From Lysobacter_K koreensis (lineage in GTDB: Bacteria; Pseudomonadota; Gammaproteobacteria; Xanthomonadales; Xanthomonadaceae), in contig NZ_JBHTIH010000003.1 in assembly GCF_042677045.1 (NCBI RefSeq), positions 806,001-870,000 of the forward strand: DNA of 64,000 nucleotides, in the 5' to 3' direction. Made by a program: the position numbers and the translations under genes. Below are positions 16,202-24,969 of this stretch, piece after piece (the stretch's first letter is position 1; each line of letters starts with the position of its first letter). Below the pieces are notes generated by a model that was given only the letters and a program-made list of their open reading frames with translations, had not been told where the DNA came from and made no database searches.

Positions 16202-17292
16202 ACTGGCGGCGGCTGTTCGCGATCGTGCTCAAGGAGCTGCGGCAGATGCGCCGCGACCGCATCACCCTGGCGATGATTGTCGGCATTCCGGTGCTGCAAC
16301 TGGTGTTGTTCGGCTACGCGATCAACCTCAACCTGCGCGGGCTGGAGACGGCCATTGCCGACCAGGCCGGGACCGCGGGCTCGCGCGCGCTGGTGATGGA
16401 CATGGTCGCGACCGGGGTGATCAAACCGGTCGCACAGGCCCGCACGCCGCAGGAAGTGATGGCGATGCTGCGACAGGGCCAGATCAGCATGGGCGTGGTG
16501 ATCCCGGCGGACTTCGAGCGCCGGCGCATCGACGGCCGCGAAGCGGTGCAGGTACTGGTCGACGGCAGCGATACCGTCGTGCAGAGCGCGGCGATCCAGC
16601 TGGCGCAGATGCCGATCGACAGCGCCCGGCCGGGGGCGGCGATCGTCGCGCCACGGCAGATCAGCGTCGTTGCGTTCTACAACCCCGAGCGGCGCTCGGC
16701 GATCAACATCGTGCCGGGCCTGATCGGCGTGATCCTGACCATGACCATGGTGATGTTCACCGGCGTGGCAATCGTTCGCGAACGCGAACGCGGCAACATG
16801 GAACTGCTGATGGCCACGCCGGTCAGCCGCAGCGAGTTGATGATCGGCAAGGTGCTGCCGTATGCCGCGATCGGGCTGGTGCAGACCACGGTGGTGTTGC
16901 TGCTGGGGGTGAGCTTGTTCGCGGTGCCGATCCGCGGCAGCGTGTTCGACGTCTACATCGCGGCGGTGTTGCTGATCCTGGCCAACCTGACCATGGGCCT
17001 GCTGATCTCGACCAAGGCGCAGTCGCAGTTCCAGGCGATGCAGATGACGTTCTTCGTGTTCCTGCCGTCGATCCTGCTGTCGGGCTTCATGTTCCCGTTC
17101 GCCGGCATGCCCAAGGTCGTGCAGTGGCTGGCCGAGCTGCTGCCGCTGACCCATTTCCTGCGCCTGATCCGCGGCGTGATGCTGCGCGGCGCCGGCCTGT
17201 TCGAGCTGTGGACCGACGTGCTCGCGCTGCTGGCCTTCACCGTGGTGATGATGTCGCTGGCGATCCTCCGCTTCCGCAAGCGGCTGGATTGA
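16198..17292 (+). CDS. ABC-2 type exporter permease (YbhS/YbhR-like)
   Basis: 364 residues: one N-terminal membrane helix (~22-40), a large periplasmic domain (~45-170), and five C-terminal helices. The ABC-2 signature RERERGNMELLMATPVSRSE sits before the third helix, and LLSGFMFPFAGMP near the end. Only one permease gene is present (E. coli has ybhS and ybhR), so a homodimer is expected. Exported substrates for relatives include cationic drugs; here the substrate is unknown. Confidence 0.93.
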   Translation: MNWRRLFAIVLKELRQMRRDRITLAMIVGIPVLQLVLFGYAINLNLRGLETAIADQAGTAGSRALVMDMVATGVIKPVAQARTPQEVMAMLRQGQISMGVVIPADFERRRIDGREAVQVLVDGSDTVVQSAAIQLAQMPIDSARPGAAIVAPRQISVVAFYNPERRSAINIVPGLIGVILTMTMVMFTGVAIVRERERGNMELLMATPVSRSELMIGKVLPYAAIGLVQTTVVLLLGVSLFAVPIRGSVFDVYIAAVLLILANLTMGLLISTKAQSQFQAMQMTFFVFLPSILLSGFMFPFAGMPKVVQWLAELLPLTHFLRLIRGVMLRGAGLFELWTDVLALLAFTVVMMSLAILRFRKRLD

Positions 17293-17306
17293 CCGCGAAG
17301 GGCCTG

Positions 17307-17384
17307 GTGGGCGCGGCTCCACCCGCGAGCTCTTGGTTGCGGTACCGCGCCCATGAAAAAGCTCGCGGCTGAAGCCGCGCCTAC
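17307..17384. repeat. REP-like inverted pair between the permease gene and miaB
   Basis: Arms at 17307-17331 and 17360-17384 are inverted copies (22 of 25), each with a GCGCGGCT...CCGCGAGCT hairpin and a GTGG/GTAG outer end. It fills the convergent gap between the permease (+) and miaB (-), and probably serves as a two-way transcript end. Confidence 0.75.
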
Positions 17385-17421
17385 TCCCCGAAGGAAGTCC
17401 CCTTGGAAGACGGCAGCCGGC

Positions 17422-18825
17422 TCACGCTGCTCGTTCGTCGGTGGTCACTACCCGGCCACGCAACGAGTTCGACATCGCCTCCGTGACCACCACGTCGACG
17501 AACTGGCCGATCAGGCGCGGGTCGCCGGGGAAGTTCACGAAGCGCATGTTCTCGGTGCGCCCGGTCATTTCGTTCGAGTCCTTCTTCGAGGGACGTTCGA
17601 CCAGCACGGTCTGCACGCTGCCGACCATCGCCTCGGAGATCGCCTTGGCGTTGGCGTTGATCGCCGCCTGCAGGCGCAGCAATCGCGCGCGCTTGTCGGC
17701 GTCGCTGGTGGTGTCTTCGAGATCGGCCGCGGGGGTGCCGGGCCGGCGCGAATACACGAACGAGAACGACTGGTCGAAGCCGACGTCCTCGATCAGCTTC
17801 ATGGTCTTGTCGAAGTCGGCGTCGGACTCGCCCGGGAAGCCGACGATGAAGTCCGACGAGATCGCGATGCCGGGCCGAACGCTGCGCAGCTTGCGGATCT
17901 TCTGTTTGAACTCCAGCGCGGTATAGCCGCGCTTCATCGCCGCGAGCACGCGGTCGCTGCCGGCCTGCACCGGCAGATGCAGGTAGTTGGCCAGCTGCGG
18001 CACGTCGCGGTAGGCCTCGACCAGCGAGTCGGAGAACTCCAGCGGGTGCGAGGTGGTGAAGCGGATGCGGCCGATGCCGTCGATCTGGGCGATGGAGCGG
18101 ATCAGCAGGCCGAGGTCGGCAACCTCGCCCTCGCCGTAAGGACCGCGGTAGGCGTTGACGTTCTGCCCGAGCAGGTTGACCTCGCGCACGCCCTGCGCGG
18201 CGAGCTGCGCGACCTCGACCAGCACATCCTCGAACGGCCTGCTGACCTCCTCGCCGCGGGTGTAGGGCACCACGCAGAAGCTGCAGTACTTGCTGCAGCC
18301 TTCCATGATCGACACGAACGCGCTCGGGCCCTCGGCGCGCGGCTCGGGCAGGCGGTCGAACTTCTCGATCTCGGGAAAGCTGATGTCGACCTGCGGCTGG
18401 CCGGTCGCGCGGCGGGCAGCGATCAGCTCGGGCAGGCGGTGCAGGGTCTGCGGGCCGAACACCAGGTCGACGTAGGGCGCGCGCTTGACGATCGCCGCGC
18501 CTTCCTGCGAGGCCACGCAGCCGCCGACGCCGATGATCACCGGGCGGTCGCCGCGCTTGTGCTCTTTCCAGCGCCCGAGCCGGCTGAACACCTTCTCCTG
18601 CGCCTTCTCGCGGATCGAGCAGGTGTTGATCAGGATGACGTCGGCGTCCTCGGCCTTGTCGGTCAGCACCAGGCCCTCGCTGGCGGCGAGCACGTCGGCC
18701 ATCTTGGCCGAGTCGTACTCGTTCATCTGGCAGCCGTGGGTCTCGATGAACAGCTTGCCCGGGGCGGGCTGGGGGCTGTCATCGGCGCCGGGGAGGGTGG
18801 CGGGGAGGGTCTGGGCGTCGGTCAT
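17422..18825 (-). CDS. miaB: tRNA-2-methylthio-N6-dimethylallyladenosine synthase MiaB
   Basis: 467 residues in three domains. An N-terminal MTTase domain holds the auxiliary cluster Cys32, Cys69 and Cys103. A radical SAM domain has C177-x3-C181-x2-C184 (EGCSKYCSFC). A C-terminal TRAM domain starts at about 390. It adds the 2-methylthio group to i6A37 of tRNAs reading UNN codons. Length and motifs are complete. It normally heads the miaB-ybeZ-ybeY-corC operon; here the downstream neighbour is a convergent exporter operon, so that link is broken. Confidence 0.96.
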   Translation of the reverse strand: MTDAQTLPATLPGADDSPQPAPGKLFIETHGCQMNEYDSAKMADVLAASEGLVLTDKAEDADVILINTCSIREKAQEKVFSRLGRWKEHKRGDRPVIIGVGGCVASQEGAAIVKRAPYVDLVFGPQTLHRLPELIAARRATGQPQVDISFPEIEKFDRLPEPRAEGPSAFVSIMEGCSKYCSFCVVPYTRGEEVSRPFEDVLVEVAQLAAQGVREVNLLGQNVNAYRGPYGEGEVADLGLLIRSIAQIDGIGRIRFTTSHPLEFSDSLVEAYRDVPQLANYLHLPVQAGSDRVLAAMKRGYTALEFKQKIRKLRSVRPGIAISSDFIVGFPGESDADFDKTMKLIEDVGFDQSFSFVYSRRPGTPAADLEDTTSDADKRARLLRLQAAINANAKAISEAMVGSVQTVLVERPSKKDSNEMTGRTENMRFVNFPGDPRLIGQFVDVVVTEAMSNSLRGRVVTTDERAA

Positions 18826-18967
18826 GGCTCGGTCCGGGGAGGGCGGCGGTTAATCCGCTCCGGAAGGGGGGCGCCAGTTTAGCGGCCGCTGGCCCCGAAA
18901 GGACCACCGTCGCGTTTTTCGAATCAAGGACTTGGCAACGCCGACTCGACGGGAGACACTCGCGACC

Positions 18968-19909
18968 ATGAGGGGGGGCTCACTGCTGCTGGGGACCATC
19001 TGCCTGCTGGCCACCGTGCCGGCCGTGGCAGGCACCGTGTTCCGTTGCGAAACCGCCGATGGCGGCCGCAGCTACGTCAGCAAGCGCGTATCCGGCGGCA
19101 AGTGCACGCCCGTCAGTTCCTACAGCGCCAGCCGCTACCAGCCGCCTGCGGTGTCCATGCCGTCCAGGCCTGCATCGGTGGGCAGCGTCGTCCCGGTCAA
19201 CAACGTTGCCGGTTCGCCCGCGTCGATCGACAGCGGTGCCCCCGCCACCTTCATGGACGCGCCGTCCGGTGGCGGTGCCAGGCCTGCCGCGGCGCCGGCT
19301 CCGGTTCGTTCCAGCACCGGGGCTCCGCGGCTGGTGCAGGGCCAGGTCTACTCCTACATCAAGGATGGCGTCCGCCACTACAGCAGCAAGCGCCCCAAAG
19401 GCGTGGCCAACGCCAGCGCGGTGCGCACGATCAAGTACAGCTTCATGGAGACCTGCTTCGCCTGCGCGGCCAAGCCGGGGGTCAATTTCGGCTCGATCCG
19501 CCTCAACACCGAGGCGTTCCGCCACGAGATTGCCGCCGCCGCACAGCAGTACGGCGTCGAGGAAGCCATCGTCCGCGCGATCATCCATGCCGAATCGGCC
19601 TACAACCCCAACGCACTGTCGCGCGTCGGCGCACAGGGGCTGATGCAGCTGATGCCCGCCACCGCGCGCCGCTTCGGGGTCAGCAATTCCTTCGATGCCG
19701 GCCAGAACATCCGCGGCGGCGTGCAGTACCTGGCCTGGCTGCTGAAGCGCTTCAACGGCAACCTGACCCTGGCCGCGGCCGGCTACAACGCCGGCGAGGG
19801 CGCGGTCGACAAGTACAAGGGCGTGCCCCCGTACAGCGAGACCCAGCGCTACGTAGTCCGCGTCGGACAGCTGGCCGAGCGCTACCGCGGCACCCCCCTG
19901 ACGCGCTGA
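18968..19909 (+). CDS. Exported lytic transglycosylase (SLT domain)
   Basis: 313 residues: signal peptide (1-~21, ending AVAG), two short DUF4124-like segments (TVFRCETADGGRSYVS; QVYSYIKDGVRHYSS) joined by a Pro/Ser/Ala-rich linker, then a C-terminal SLT lysozyme-like domain. The catalytic Glu is Glu209 in IIHAESAYN, followed by GLMQLMPATA and AAGYNAGEGAV. It cleaves peptidoglycan glycan strands in the periplasm. ATG 18968 follows GGGAGA; an upstream TTG (18932) lacks usable spacing. It is divergent from miaB across ~140 bases. Confidence 0.9.
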   Translation: MRGGSLLLGTICLLATVPAVAGTVFRCETADGGRSYVSKRVSGGKCTPVSSYSASRYQPPAVSMPSRPASVGSVVPVNNVAGSPASIDSGAPATFMDAPSGGGARPAAAPAPVRSSTGAPRLVQGQVYSYIKDGVRHYSSKRPKGVANASAVRTIKYSFMETCFACAAKPGVNFGSIRLNTEAFRHEIAAAAQQYGVEEAIVRAIIHAESAYNPNALSRVGAQGLMQLMPATARRFGVSNSFDAGQNIRGGVQYLAWLLKRFNGNLTLAAAGYNAGEGAVDKYKGVPPYSETQRYVVRVGQLAERYRGTPLTR

Positions 19910-19980
19910 CAACCGCATTGCGTCGGGCGCCGGCCACCCTGCGGCGCACGCGACAATGGTCAGGATCGATGCGGCGCGGA

Positions 19981-20010
19981 TTGTCGGGTCGTTAACCGTT
20001 CCGTTACACT
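19981..20010 (+). promoter_or_regulatory. Candidate promoter for petABC
   Basis: TTGTCG and TACACT, separated by 18 bases, lie 88 bases before petA. The same pair of hexamers with 17-base spacing precedes tRNA-Val in this window, which supports the reading. The start site would fall near 20017. Confidence 0.5.
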
Positions 20011-20097
20011 TCCCCGTCTATTTGAGCCGCGAGCCGTCGCCAGTGGTGCGGGCGGTGCGGCGAAACTTCGATACACACAAGTTTTGCGGAGTGCCGG

Positions 20098-20730
20098 ATG
20101 GCCAACCAAGGGGTCACTGATCCTACCCATGAGCCGGTCAACAGCGGCCGTCGTCGTTTCCTGACCGCGACCACGGCGGTGGTCGGCGCGGTGGGCGCCG
20201 GCTTTGTCGCCGTGCCGTTCATCAAGTCGTGGAATCCCAGCGCGCGGGCCAAGCTCGCCGGCGCCCCGGTGACCGCCGACATCAGCGCGCTCGCCGAGGG
20301 CCAACGCCTGGTCCTGGAGTGGCGCGGCCAGCCGATCTGGATCGTCAAGCGCTCCAAGGCGATCCTGCAGGCGCTGCCGACCCTGGACAATTTGCTGCGC
20401 GACCCCAAGTCGACCAACCTCGACCAGCAGCCGGCTTACATCAAGGGCGAACTGCGCTCGATCAAGCCCGAGATCTCGGTGCTGGTCGGCCTGTGCACGC
20501 ACCTGGGCTGCTCGCCGGAAATGAAGGCCGAGATCAAGCCCGAGCCGTTCGATCCGGCCTGGAAGGGCGGCTACTTCTGCCCTTGCCACAAGTCGAAGTT
20601 CGACATGGCCGGCCGCGTGTTCCAGGGCGTGCCGGCGCCGACCAACCTGGTCGTGCCGCCGCACTACTACGAGAACGACACCACGATCGTGGTCGGCGTG
20701 GACCCCTCGAACAGCCAGGGAGCTGCGTAA
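20098..20730 (+). CDS. petA: Ubiquinol-cytochrome c reductase Rieske iron-sulfur subunit
   Basis: 210 residues. A twin-arginine-type N-terminus (SGRRRFLTATT) is followed by one membrane anchor (~24-42), a flexible hinge and a Rieske domain. The 2Fe-2S ligands are in CTHLGC (Cys133, His135; disulfide Cys138) and CPCH (Cys161, His164; disulfide Cys163). It carries electrons from quinol to cytochrome c1 on the periplasmic side. It is the first gene of a tight petABC operon; petB follows after 3 bases. Confidence 0.97.
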   Translation: MANQGVTDPTHEPVNSGRRRFLTATTAVVGAVGAGFVAVPFIKSWNPSARAKLAGAPVTADISALAEGQRLVLEWRGQPIWIVKRSKAILQALPTLDNLLRDPKSTNLDQQPAYIKGELRSIKPEISVLVGLCTHLGCSPEMKAEIKPEPFDPAWKGGYFCPCHKSKFDMAGRVFQGVPAPTNLVVPPHYYENDTTIVVGVDPSNSQGAA

Positions 20731-20733
20731 GTC

Positions 20734-21993
20734 ATGGCGAACATCATCACCCGTAGCGCCACCGGCGTCTGGGACTGGGTCAATGCGCGCGCGCCCGGCA
20801 TGATGCCGGTGTACCGCAAGCACATGAGCGAGTACTACGCGCCGAAGAACTTCAACCTCTGGTACTACTTCGGTTCGCTGGCGCTGCTGGTGCTGGTCAA
20901 CCAGATCGTCACCGGCATCTTCCTGACGATGCACTTCAAGCCGTCCGCGGCCGAGGCGTTCTCGTCGGTCGAATACATCATGCGCGACGTCGAGTGGGGC
21001 TGGCTGATCCGCTACATGCACAGCACCGGCGCCTCGCTGTTCTTCATCGTCGTCTACCTGCACATGTTCCGCGGGCTGATGTACGGCAGCTACCAGAAGC
21101 CGCGCGAGCTGGTGTGGATCCTGGGCATGCTGATCTACCTGGTGCTGATGGCCGAAGCCTTCATGGGCTACGTGCTGCCCTGGGGCCAGATGTCGTTCTG
21201 GGGCGCCAAGGTGATCATCTCGCTGTTCGGCGCGATCCCGGTGATCGGCACCGGCCTGACCGAATGGATCATGGGCGACTACCTGCCCGGCGACGCGACC
21301 CTCGGCCGCTTCTTCGCCCTGCACGTGATCGCGTTGCCGCTGGTGCTGCTGCTGCTGGTGGTGCTGCACCTGGGCGCGCTGCACGAGGTTGGTTCCAACA
21401 ATCCGGACGGCGTCGACATCAAGTACGGCCCGAAGGGCAACCGCTGGGACGCGAGCAAGCCGGCCGACGGCATTCCGTTCCACCCGTACTACACGGTCAA
21501 GGACCTGGTGGGGGTCGGCTTCTTCCTGATCATCGCTGCCTTCATCATCTTCTTCGCGCCGGCGTTCGGGGGGTGGTTCCTCGAGCACGACAACTTCGTC
21601 GAGGCCAACCGACTGGTCACGCCAGAGCACATCAAGCCGGTGTGGTACTACACCCCGTATTACGCGATGTTGCGCGTCATCCCGCACAAGCTCAGCGGCG
21701 TGATCGTGATGTTCGCCGCGATCGCGGTGCTGTTCACGGTGCCGTGGCTCGACCGCGCCAAGGTCAAGTCCTATCGCTACCGGGGCCTGATCTCCAAGCT
21801 GATGTTGGGCCTGCTGGCGGTGTGCTTCGTGTGGCTGGGCAAGATTGGCGCCGGCCCGGGCACCGACCCGGTCGAGACCATCATCGGCCGCGTACTGACC
21901 TTCCTCTACTTCGCGTTCTTCATCACGATGCCGCTGTGGACCAAGCTCGACAAGACCAAGCCGGTGCCGGAACGGGTGACGATGCATGACTAA
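20734..21993 (+). CDS. petB: Ubiquinol-cytochrome c reductase cytochrome b subunit
   Basis: 419 residues with eight or so membrane helices. Heme ligands are His96/His110 on helix B and His197/His212 on helix D (14 residues between the latter pair, one more than in alphaproteobacterial and mitochondrial proteins). The Qo-site motif is PVWY (302-305) instead of PEWY, a form I recall as usual for beta- and gammaproteobacteria. It holds both quinone sites of the bc1 complex. The stop overlaps petC by 8 bases. Confidence 0.97.
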   Translation: MANIITRSATGVWDWVNARAPGMMPVYRKHMSEYYAPKNFNLWYYFGSLALLVLVNQIVTGIFLTMHFKPSAAEAFSSVEYIMRDVEWGWLIRYMHSTGASLFFIVVYLHMFRGLMYGSYQKPRELVWILGMLIYLVLMAEAFMGYVLPWGQMSFWGAKVIISLFGAIPVIGTGLTEWIMGDYLPGDATLGRFFALHVIALPLVLLLLVVLHLGALHEVGSNNPDGVDIKYGPKGNRWDASKPADGIPFHPYYTVKDLVGVGFFLIIAAFIIFFAPAFGGWFLEHDNFVEANRLVTPEHIKPVWYYTPYYAMLRVIPHKLSGVIVMFAAIAVLFTVPWLDRAKVKSYRYRGLISKLMLGLLAVCFVWLGKIGAGPGTDPVETIIGRVLTFLYFAFFITMPLWTKLDKTKPVPERVTMHD

Positions 21994-22753
21994 GATCACT
22001 CTCAACAGCCGCGCTTTCCAGAAACTGGCGGTGTTCGCTGCAGGCGTGCTGGTGTCGGTGTCGGCGTTCGCCGCCGGCGGTGGCAACCTGCTGCAGGCCG
22101 GCACCGACCTGGGTGACCGCGCGTCACTGCAGCGCGGCGCCCAGCTGTACATGAACTACTGCTCGGGCTGCCACTCGCTCAAGTACCTGCGCTACTCGCG
22201 CATGGGCGAGGACCTCGGCCTGAGCGAAGAAGAGGTAATGAGCAACCTCAACTTCACCGGCGCCAAGTTCGGCGAGCAGATCCAGGTCAGCCTCACCGCC
22301 GACCACGCCAACCAGTGGTTCGGCAAGATGCCGCCGGACCTGAGCGTGATCTCCCGCGTGCGCGGCAGCGACTGGATCTACACCTACCTGAAGTCGTTCT
22401 ACCTCGACGAGTCGCGCCCGCTGGGCTGGAACAACCAGCTGTTCCCGAACGCCTCGATGCCGAACCCGCTGTGGCAGATGCAGGGCCTGCAGCACGCCGA
22501 ATACGGCGCGGCCGACCCGGCCACCGGCGAGCGCCACGTCGTCGGCCTCAAGGTCACTCAGCCCGGCACCCTCGACGCCGCCGGCTTCGACCAGGTTGCG
22601 CGCGACATCACCACATTCCTCGAGTACGCCGGCGAACCGGCCGCACTGCAGCGCCAGAGCATGGGCGTCTGGGTGATCCTGTTCCTGGCGATGTTCACGT
22701 TCATCGCCTATCTGCTGAAGATCGAGTACTGGCGCGACGTAGACAAGCACTGA
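21986..22753 (+). CDS. petC: Ubiquinol-cytochrome c reductase cytochrome c1 subunit
   Basis: 255 residues: signal peptide (1-~30, SAFAAGG), a single c-type heme site CSGCH (59-63), a distal Met-containing region (NASMPNPLWQMQGL), and a C-terminal membrane anchor (MGVWVILFLAMFTFIAYLL). It passes electrons to soluble or membrane cytochrome c. It is last in the petABC operon and is followed by a hairpin. Confidence 0.96.
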   Translation: MTKITLNSRAFQKLAVFAAGVLVSVSAFAAGGGNLLQAGTDLGDRASLQRGAQLYMNYCSGCHSLKYLRYSRMGEDLGLSEEEVMSNLNFTGAKFGEQIQVSLTADHANQWFGKMPPDLSVISRVRGSDWIYTYLKSFYLDESRPLGWNNQLFPNASMPNPLWQMQGLQHAEYGAADPATGERHVVGLKVTQPGTLDAAGFDQVARDITTFLEYAGEPAALQRQSMGVWVILFLAMFTFIAYLLKIEYWRDVDKH

Positions 22754-22772
22754 GCACAGCTCCATCTGCAGG

Positions 22773-22798
22773 CACGCCGCGCATCCGTGTGCGGCGTG
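22773..22798 (+). terminator. Hairpin after petC
   Basis: CACGCCGCGCA/TGTGCGGCGTG with a 4-base loop starts 20 bases after the petC stop. No T-run follows, so termination may be rho-assisted, and part of the transcript may read on into sspA. Confidence 0.5.
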
Positions 22799-22927
22799 TC
22801 GGTGACCGCCCCGGTCCGGTTTCGGATGCCGGTGGGTGGCAACAGGGCGGGCTCGAGGCCGTGACGACCTTCCACACAGGGTGGATGGCGTCTTGCCACC
22901 GGCGGATTCCGGTGGCTGGAGAGGTCG

Positions 22928-23566
22928 ATGATGGCGGCGAGCCCACGTATGCGTAATGCCCTGACGTTGTTTTCTTCCACCGACTGCGTGCTGTGCCACC
23001 GCGTGCGGCTGGTGCTGGCGGCCAAGGGCGTCACCTACGACCTGATCCCGGTCGACCCACAGAATCCGCCCGAAGACCTCGTCGACCTCAACCCGTACCA
23101 CTCGGTGCCGACCCTGGTCGAGCGCGATCTGGTGTTGTACGCGGCAAGCGTGGTCAGCGAGTACCTAGACGAGCGTTATCCGCACCCGCCGCTGATGCCG
23201 GTCGACCCCTTGTCGCGCGCGCGCCTGCGGCTGGCGACCTTGCGGCTCGAACACGACTGGGTGCCGCAGGTTCAGGCGATCCAGCTGGGCAACAAGGCCC
23301 AGGCCGAGGCCGGCCGCAAGCGCCTGAAGGAACTGCTCACCGCCTCAGTGCCGTTGTTCAAGGCCTACAAGTTCTTCCTCAATCCCGAGATGAGCCTCGC
23401 CGACTGCGCGATGGCGCCGATCATCTGGCGCCTGCCGGCGCTCGGCATCCCGCTGCCTAAGGACGGCAAGGCGATCGAGGATTACGGCAACCGGATCTTC
23501 CGCAACCCCGGTTTCACCCGCAGCCTGACTGACCAGGAACGCAAGCTGCGCGACCTGCCGGCGTAG
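22928..23566 (+). CDS. sspA: Stringent starvation protein A (GST-fold RNA polymerase-associated)
   Basis: 212 residues with an N-terminal thioredoxin-like half (LFSSTDCVLCHRVRLVLAAKGV; SVPTLVERDLVLYAASVVSEYLDERYP) and a C-terminal helical GST half. SspA binds RNA polymerase and alters transcription in stationary phase. A GGAGAGG site precedes the ATG. The petABC-sspA-sspB order is conserved among beta- and gammaproteobacteria. Confidence 0.93.
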   Translation: MMAASPRMRNALTLFSSTDCVLCHRVRLVLAAKGVTYDLIPVDPQNPPEDLVDLNPYHSVPTLVERDLVLYAASVVSEYLDERYPHPPLMPVDPLSRARLRLATLRLEHDWVPQVQAIQLGNKAQAEAGRKRLKELLTASVPLFKAYKFFLNPEMSLADCAMAPIIWRLPALGIPLPKDGKAIEDYGNRIFRNPGFTRSLTDQERKLRDLPA

Positions 23567-23711
23567 CGGCATTGCGGGCGCGATTTTCGTGCCCGCAGTT
23601 GCGCGCGCGGGATTCGTGGGCACGAACCCAGTGCCCACCCTGCGTCGCTTGACAGCGCGATTGGCGCTGTTGCCGTGCGCCATCGCCGATGCGCGGCGCT
23701 AGACTTCCCGC

Positions 23712-24206
23712 ATGAGTGACGACAGCACCCCGATGACCAGCCACCGCCCGTACCTGTTGCGGGCGCTGTACGAATGGATCGCCGACAACGGCATGACCCC
23801 GCACCTGCTCGTCGACGCCACCCGGCCGGCGGTGAAGGTGCCCACGCATGCGATCAAGGACGGCAAGGTCGTGTTGAACGTGGCCGGGCGCGCGGTATCG
23901 CACCTGGAGATGAGCAACGACGTGATCAGCTTCAGCGCCCGTTTCGGCGGCGTGAGCCACGCGGTGTCGGTGCCGATCGGCGCGGTGTTGGCGATTTACG
24001 CGCGCGAGACCGGGCAGGGCATGGCGTTGCCCGAGGACGGCTCCCTGGGCGAGGAGGAGGGCGTCGAGGAAGATGCCCGCGACGGTGCCCCGGCGCCGCT
24101 CAGCGCGGTGCCGAGCGAGCCGTCTCCTGATGGGGACGATGACGGCCCCCCCCATCCGACCCATCCCACGCCGCGGCGCGGCGGCCACCTGCGCATCGTC
24201 AAGTGA
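23712..24206 (+). CDS. sspB: ClpXP protease specificity-enhancing factor SspB
   Basis: 164 residues: a folded substrate-binding domain (~10-112) that recognises ssrA-tagged proteins, then an acidic, proline-rich flexible tail. It ends in GGHLRIVK, the short ClpX-binding peptide (LRVVK in E. coli). It tethers tagged proteins to ClpXP. It lies 145 bases downstream of sspA on the same strand. Confidence 0.93.
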   Translation: MSDDSTPMTSHRPYLLRALYEWIADNGMTPHLLVDATRPAVKVPTHAIKDGKVVLNVAGRAVSHLEMSNDVISFSARFGGVSHAVSVPIGAVLAIYARETGQGMALPEDGSLGEEEGVEEDARDGAPAPLSAVPSEPSPDGDDDGPPHPTHPTPRRGGHLRIVK

Positions 24207-24209
24207 CGT

Positions 24210-24500
24210 TTCGGCCCGCGCAAGGCGCGGCTTAGCTGAAATGTCTTCCCCGCGAATGCGGGAATCCAGTGACTTCAATTATTTTCGGCCCGCACAAAGC
24301 GCGGCTCTGCCCAAGCGTCGTCCCCGCAAAGGCGGGGGTGCAGTGTCGCGCTTGCGATTGCTTTGAGTGACGCAAGTCGCGCGGGGCCGGACACCATCGC
24401 GCTGTGCGCGATGGCCGGGGATCGCCGGATCCACTGCTTCGGTTATGTGCGCCCCGCGCAAGAGCGGCTTCGCCGAAACGTCATCCCCGCGAAGGCGACC
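24210..24500. repeat. Three degenerate direct copies of a composite intergenic repeat
   Basis: This occupies most of the 364-base gap (24207-24570). Copies begin near 24210, 24284 and 24449, the first two 74 bases apart. Each runs CGGCCCGCGCAA, GCGCGGCT, then a CCCCGCGAA-GCGGG hairpin similar to the dRS3-like arms at 4461 and 15111. They are in the same orientation and increasingly degenerate. No gene is visible. Confidence 0.6.
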
Positions 24501-24501
24501 T

Positions 24502-24566
24502 GTAGGACGGGCTTAAACCCGCCGCGAACCATCGCTCGCAGCACGGCGGGTTGAAACCCGCCGTAC
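24502..24566. repeat. REPIN-like element after the DUF3301 gene
   Basis: Two hairpins, one around 24508-24521 (CGGGCTTAAACCCG) and one at 24543-24564 (ACGGCGGGTT/AACCCGCCGT), are bracketed by GTAG and GTAC ends in inverted orientation. The second lies 7 bases beyond the stop of the minus-strand DUF3301 gene and may mark its transcript end. It is related to the element between pheS and pheT. Confidence 0.7.
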
Positions 24567-24570
24567 GGCC

Positions 24571-24894
24571 TCACTGCAATGAAGTCGGTTCCGGCGTCAC
24601 CGGCCCGCTGAAGGACACCAGCCGATCGCCGCGCAACACCAGGCGACCGACATGGCGGTCCTGCCCGTCGAGCGAATAGTCGAAGCGAAACGTGCGCTCC
24701 AGGCCCAGCCAGCCATTGTCGTGCCGACACAGCCGAAAACCCGTCTCGTGCACGGCCTGGTCGAGCCACTGCACCCCTGCGGCGCGGCAGGCATCGCGGC
24801 CCAGCACCTCGGCGCGTTCGGCCGCGGCACGGCTCGCGCTCCAGAATGCGAACGCGGTCGCAGCAACGATCATCAGAACCACTAAAGTCGGCAT
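24571..24894 (-). CDS. DUF3301 family protein
   Basis: 107 residues: an N-terminal membrane segment (TLVVLMIVAATAFAFWSA), then a small soluble domain with CRAAGVQWLDQAVHETGFRLCR and GWLGLERTFRFDYSLDGQDRHVGRLVLRG, which is the DUF3301 pattern. It is likely anchored in the inner membrane; function unknown in the family. It is divergent from the FHA gene with 75 bases between them. The start is chosen at the ATG just before the hydrophobic segment; the ribosome site is weak. Confidence 0.8.
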   Translation of the reverse strand: MPTLVVLMIVAATAFAFWSASRAAAERAEVLGRDACRAAGVQWLDQAVHETGFRLCRHDNGWLGLERTFRFDYSLDGQDRHVGRLVLRGDRLVSFSGPVTPEPTSLQ

Positions 24895-24969
24895 GCTACC
24901 AATGTGGCGGTGCGCGGCCCCATTCGCAAGCACCTTGGATCGCACTTTCAGGGAAGAGCCCAAGCCTGC

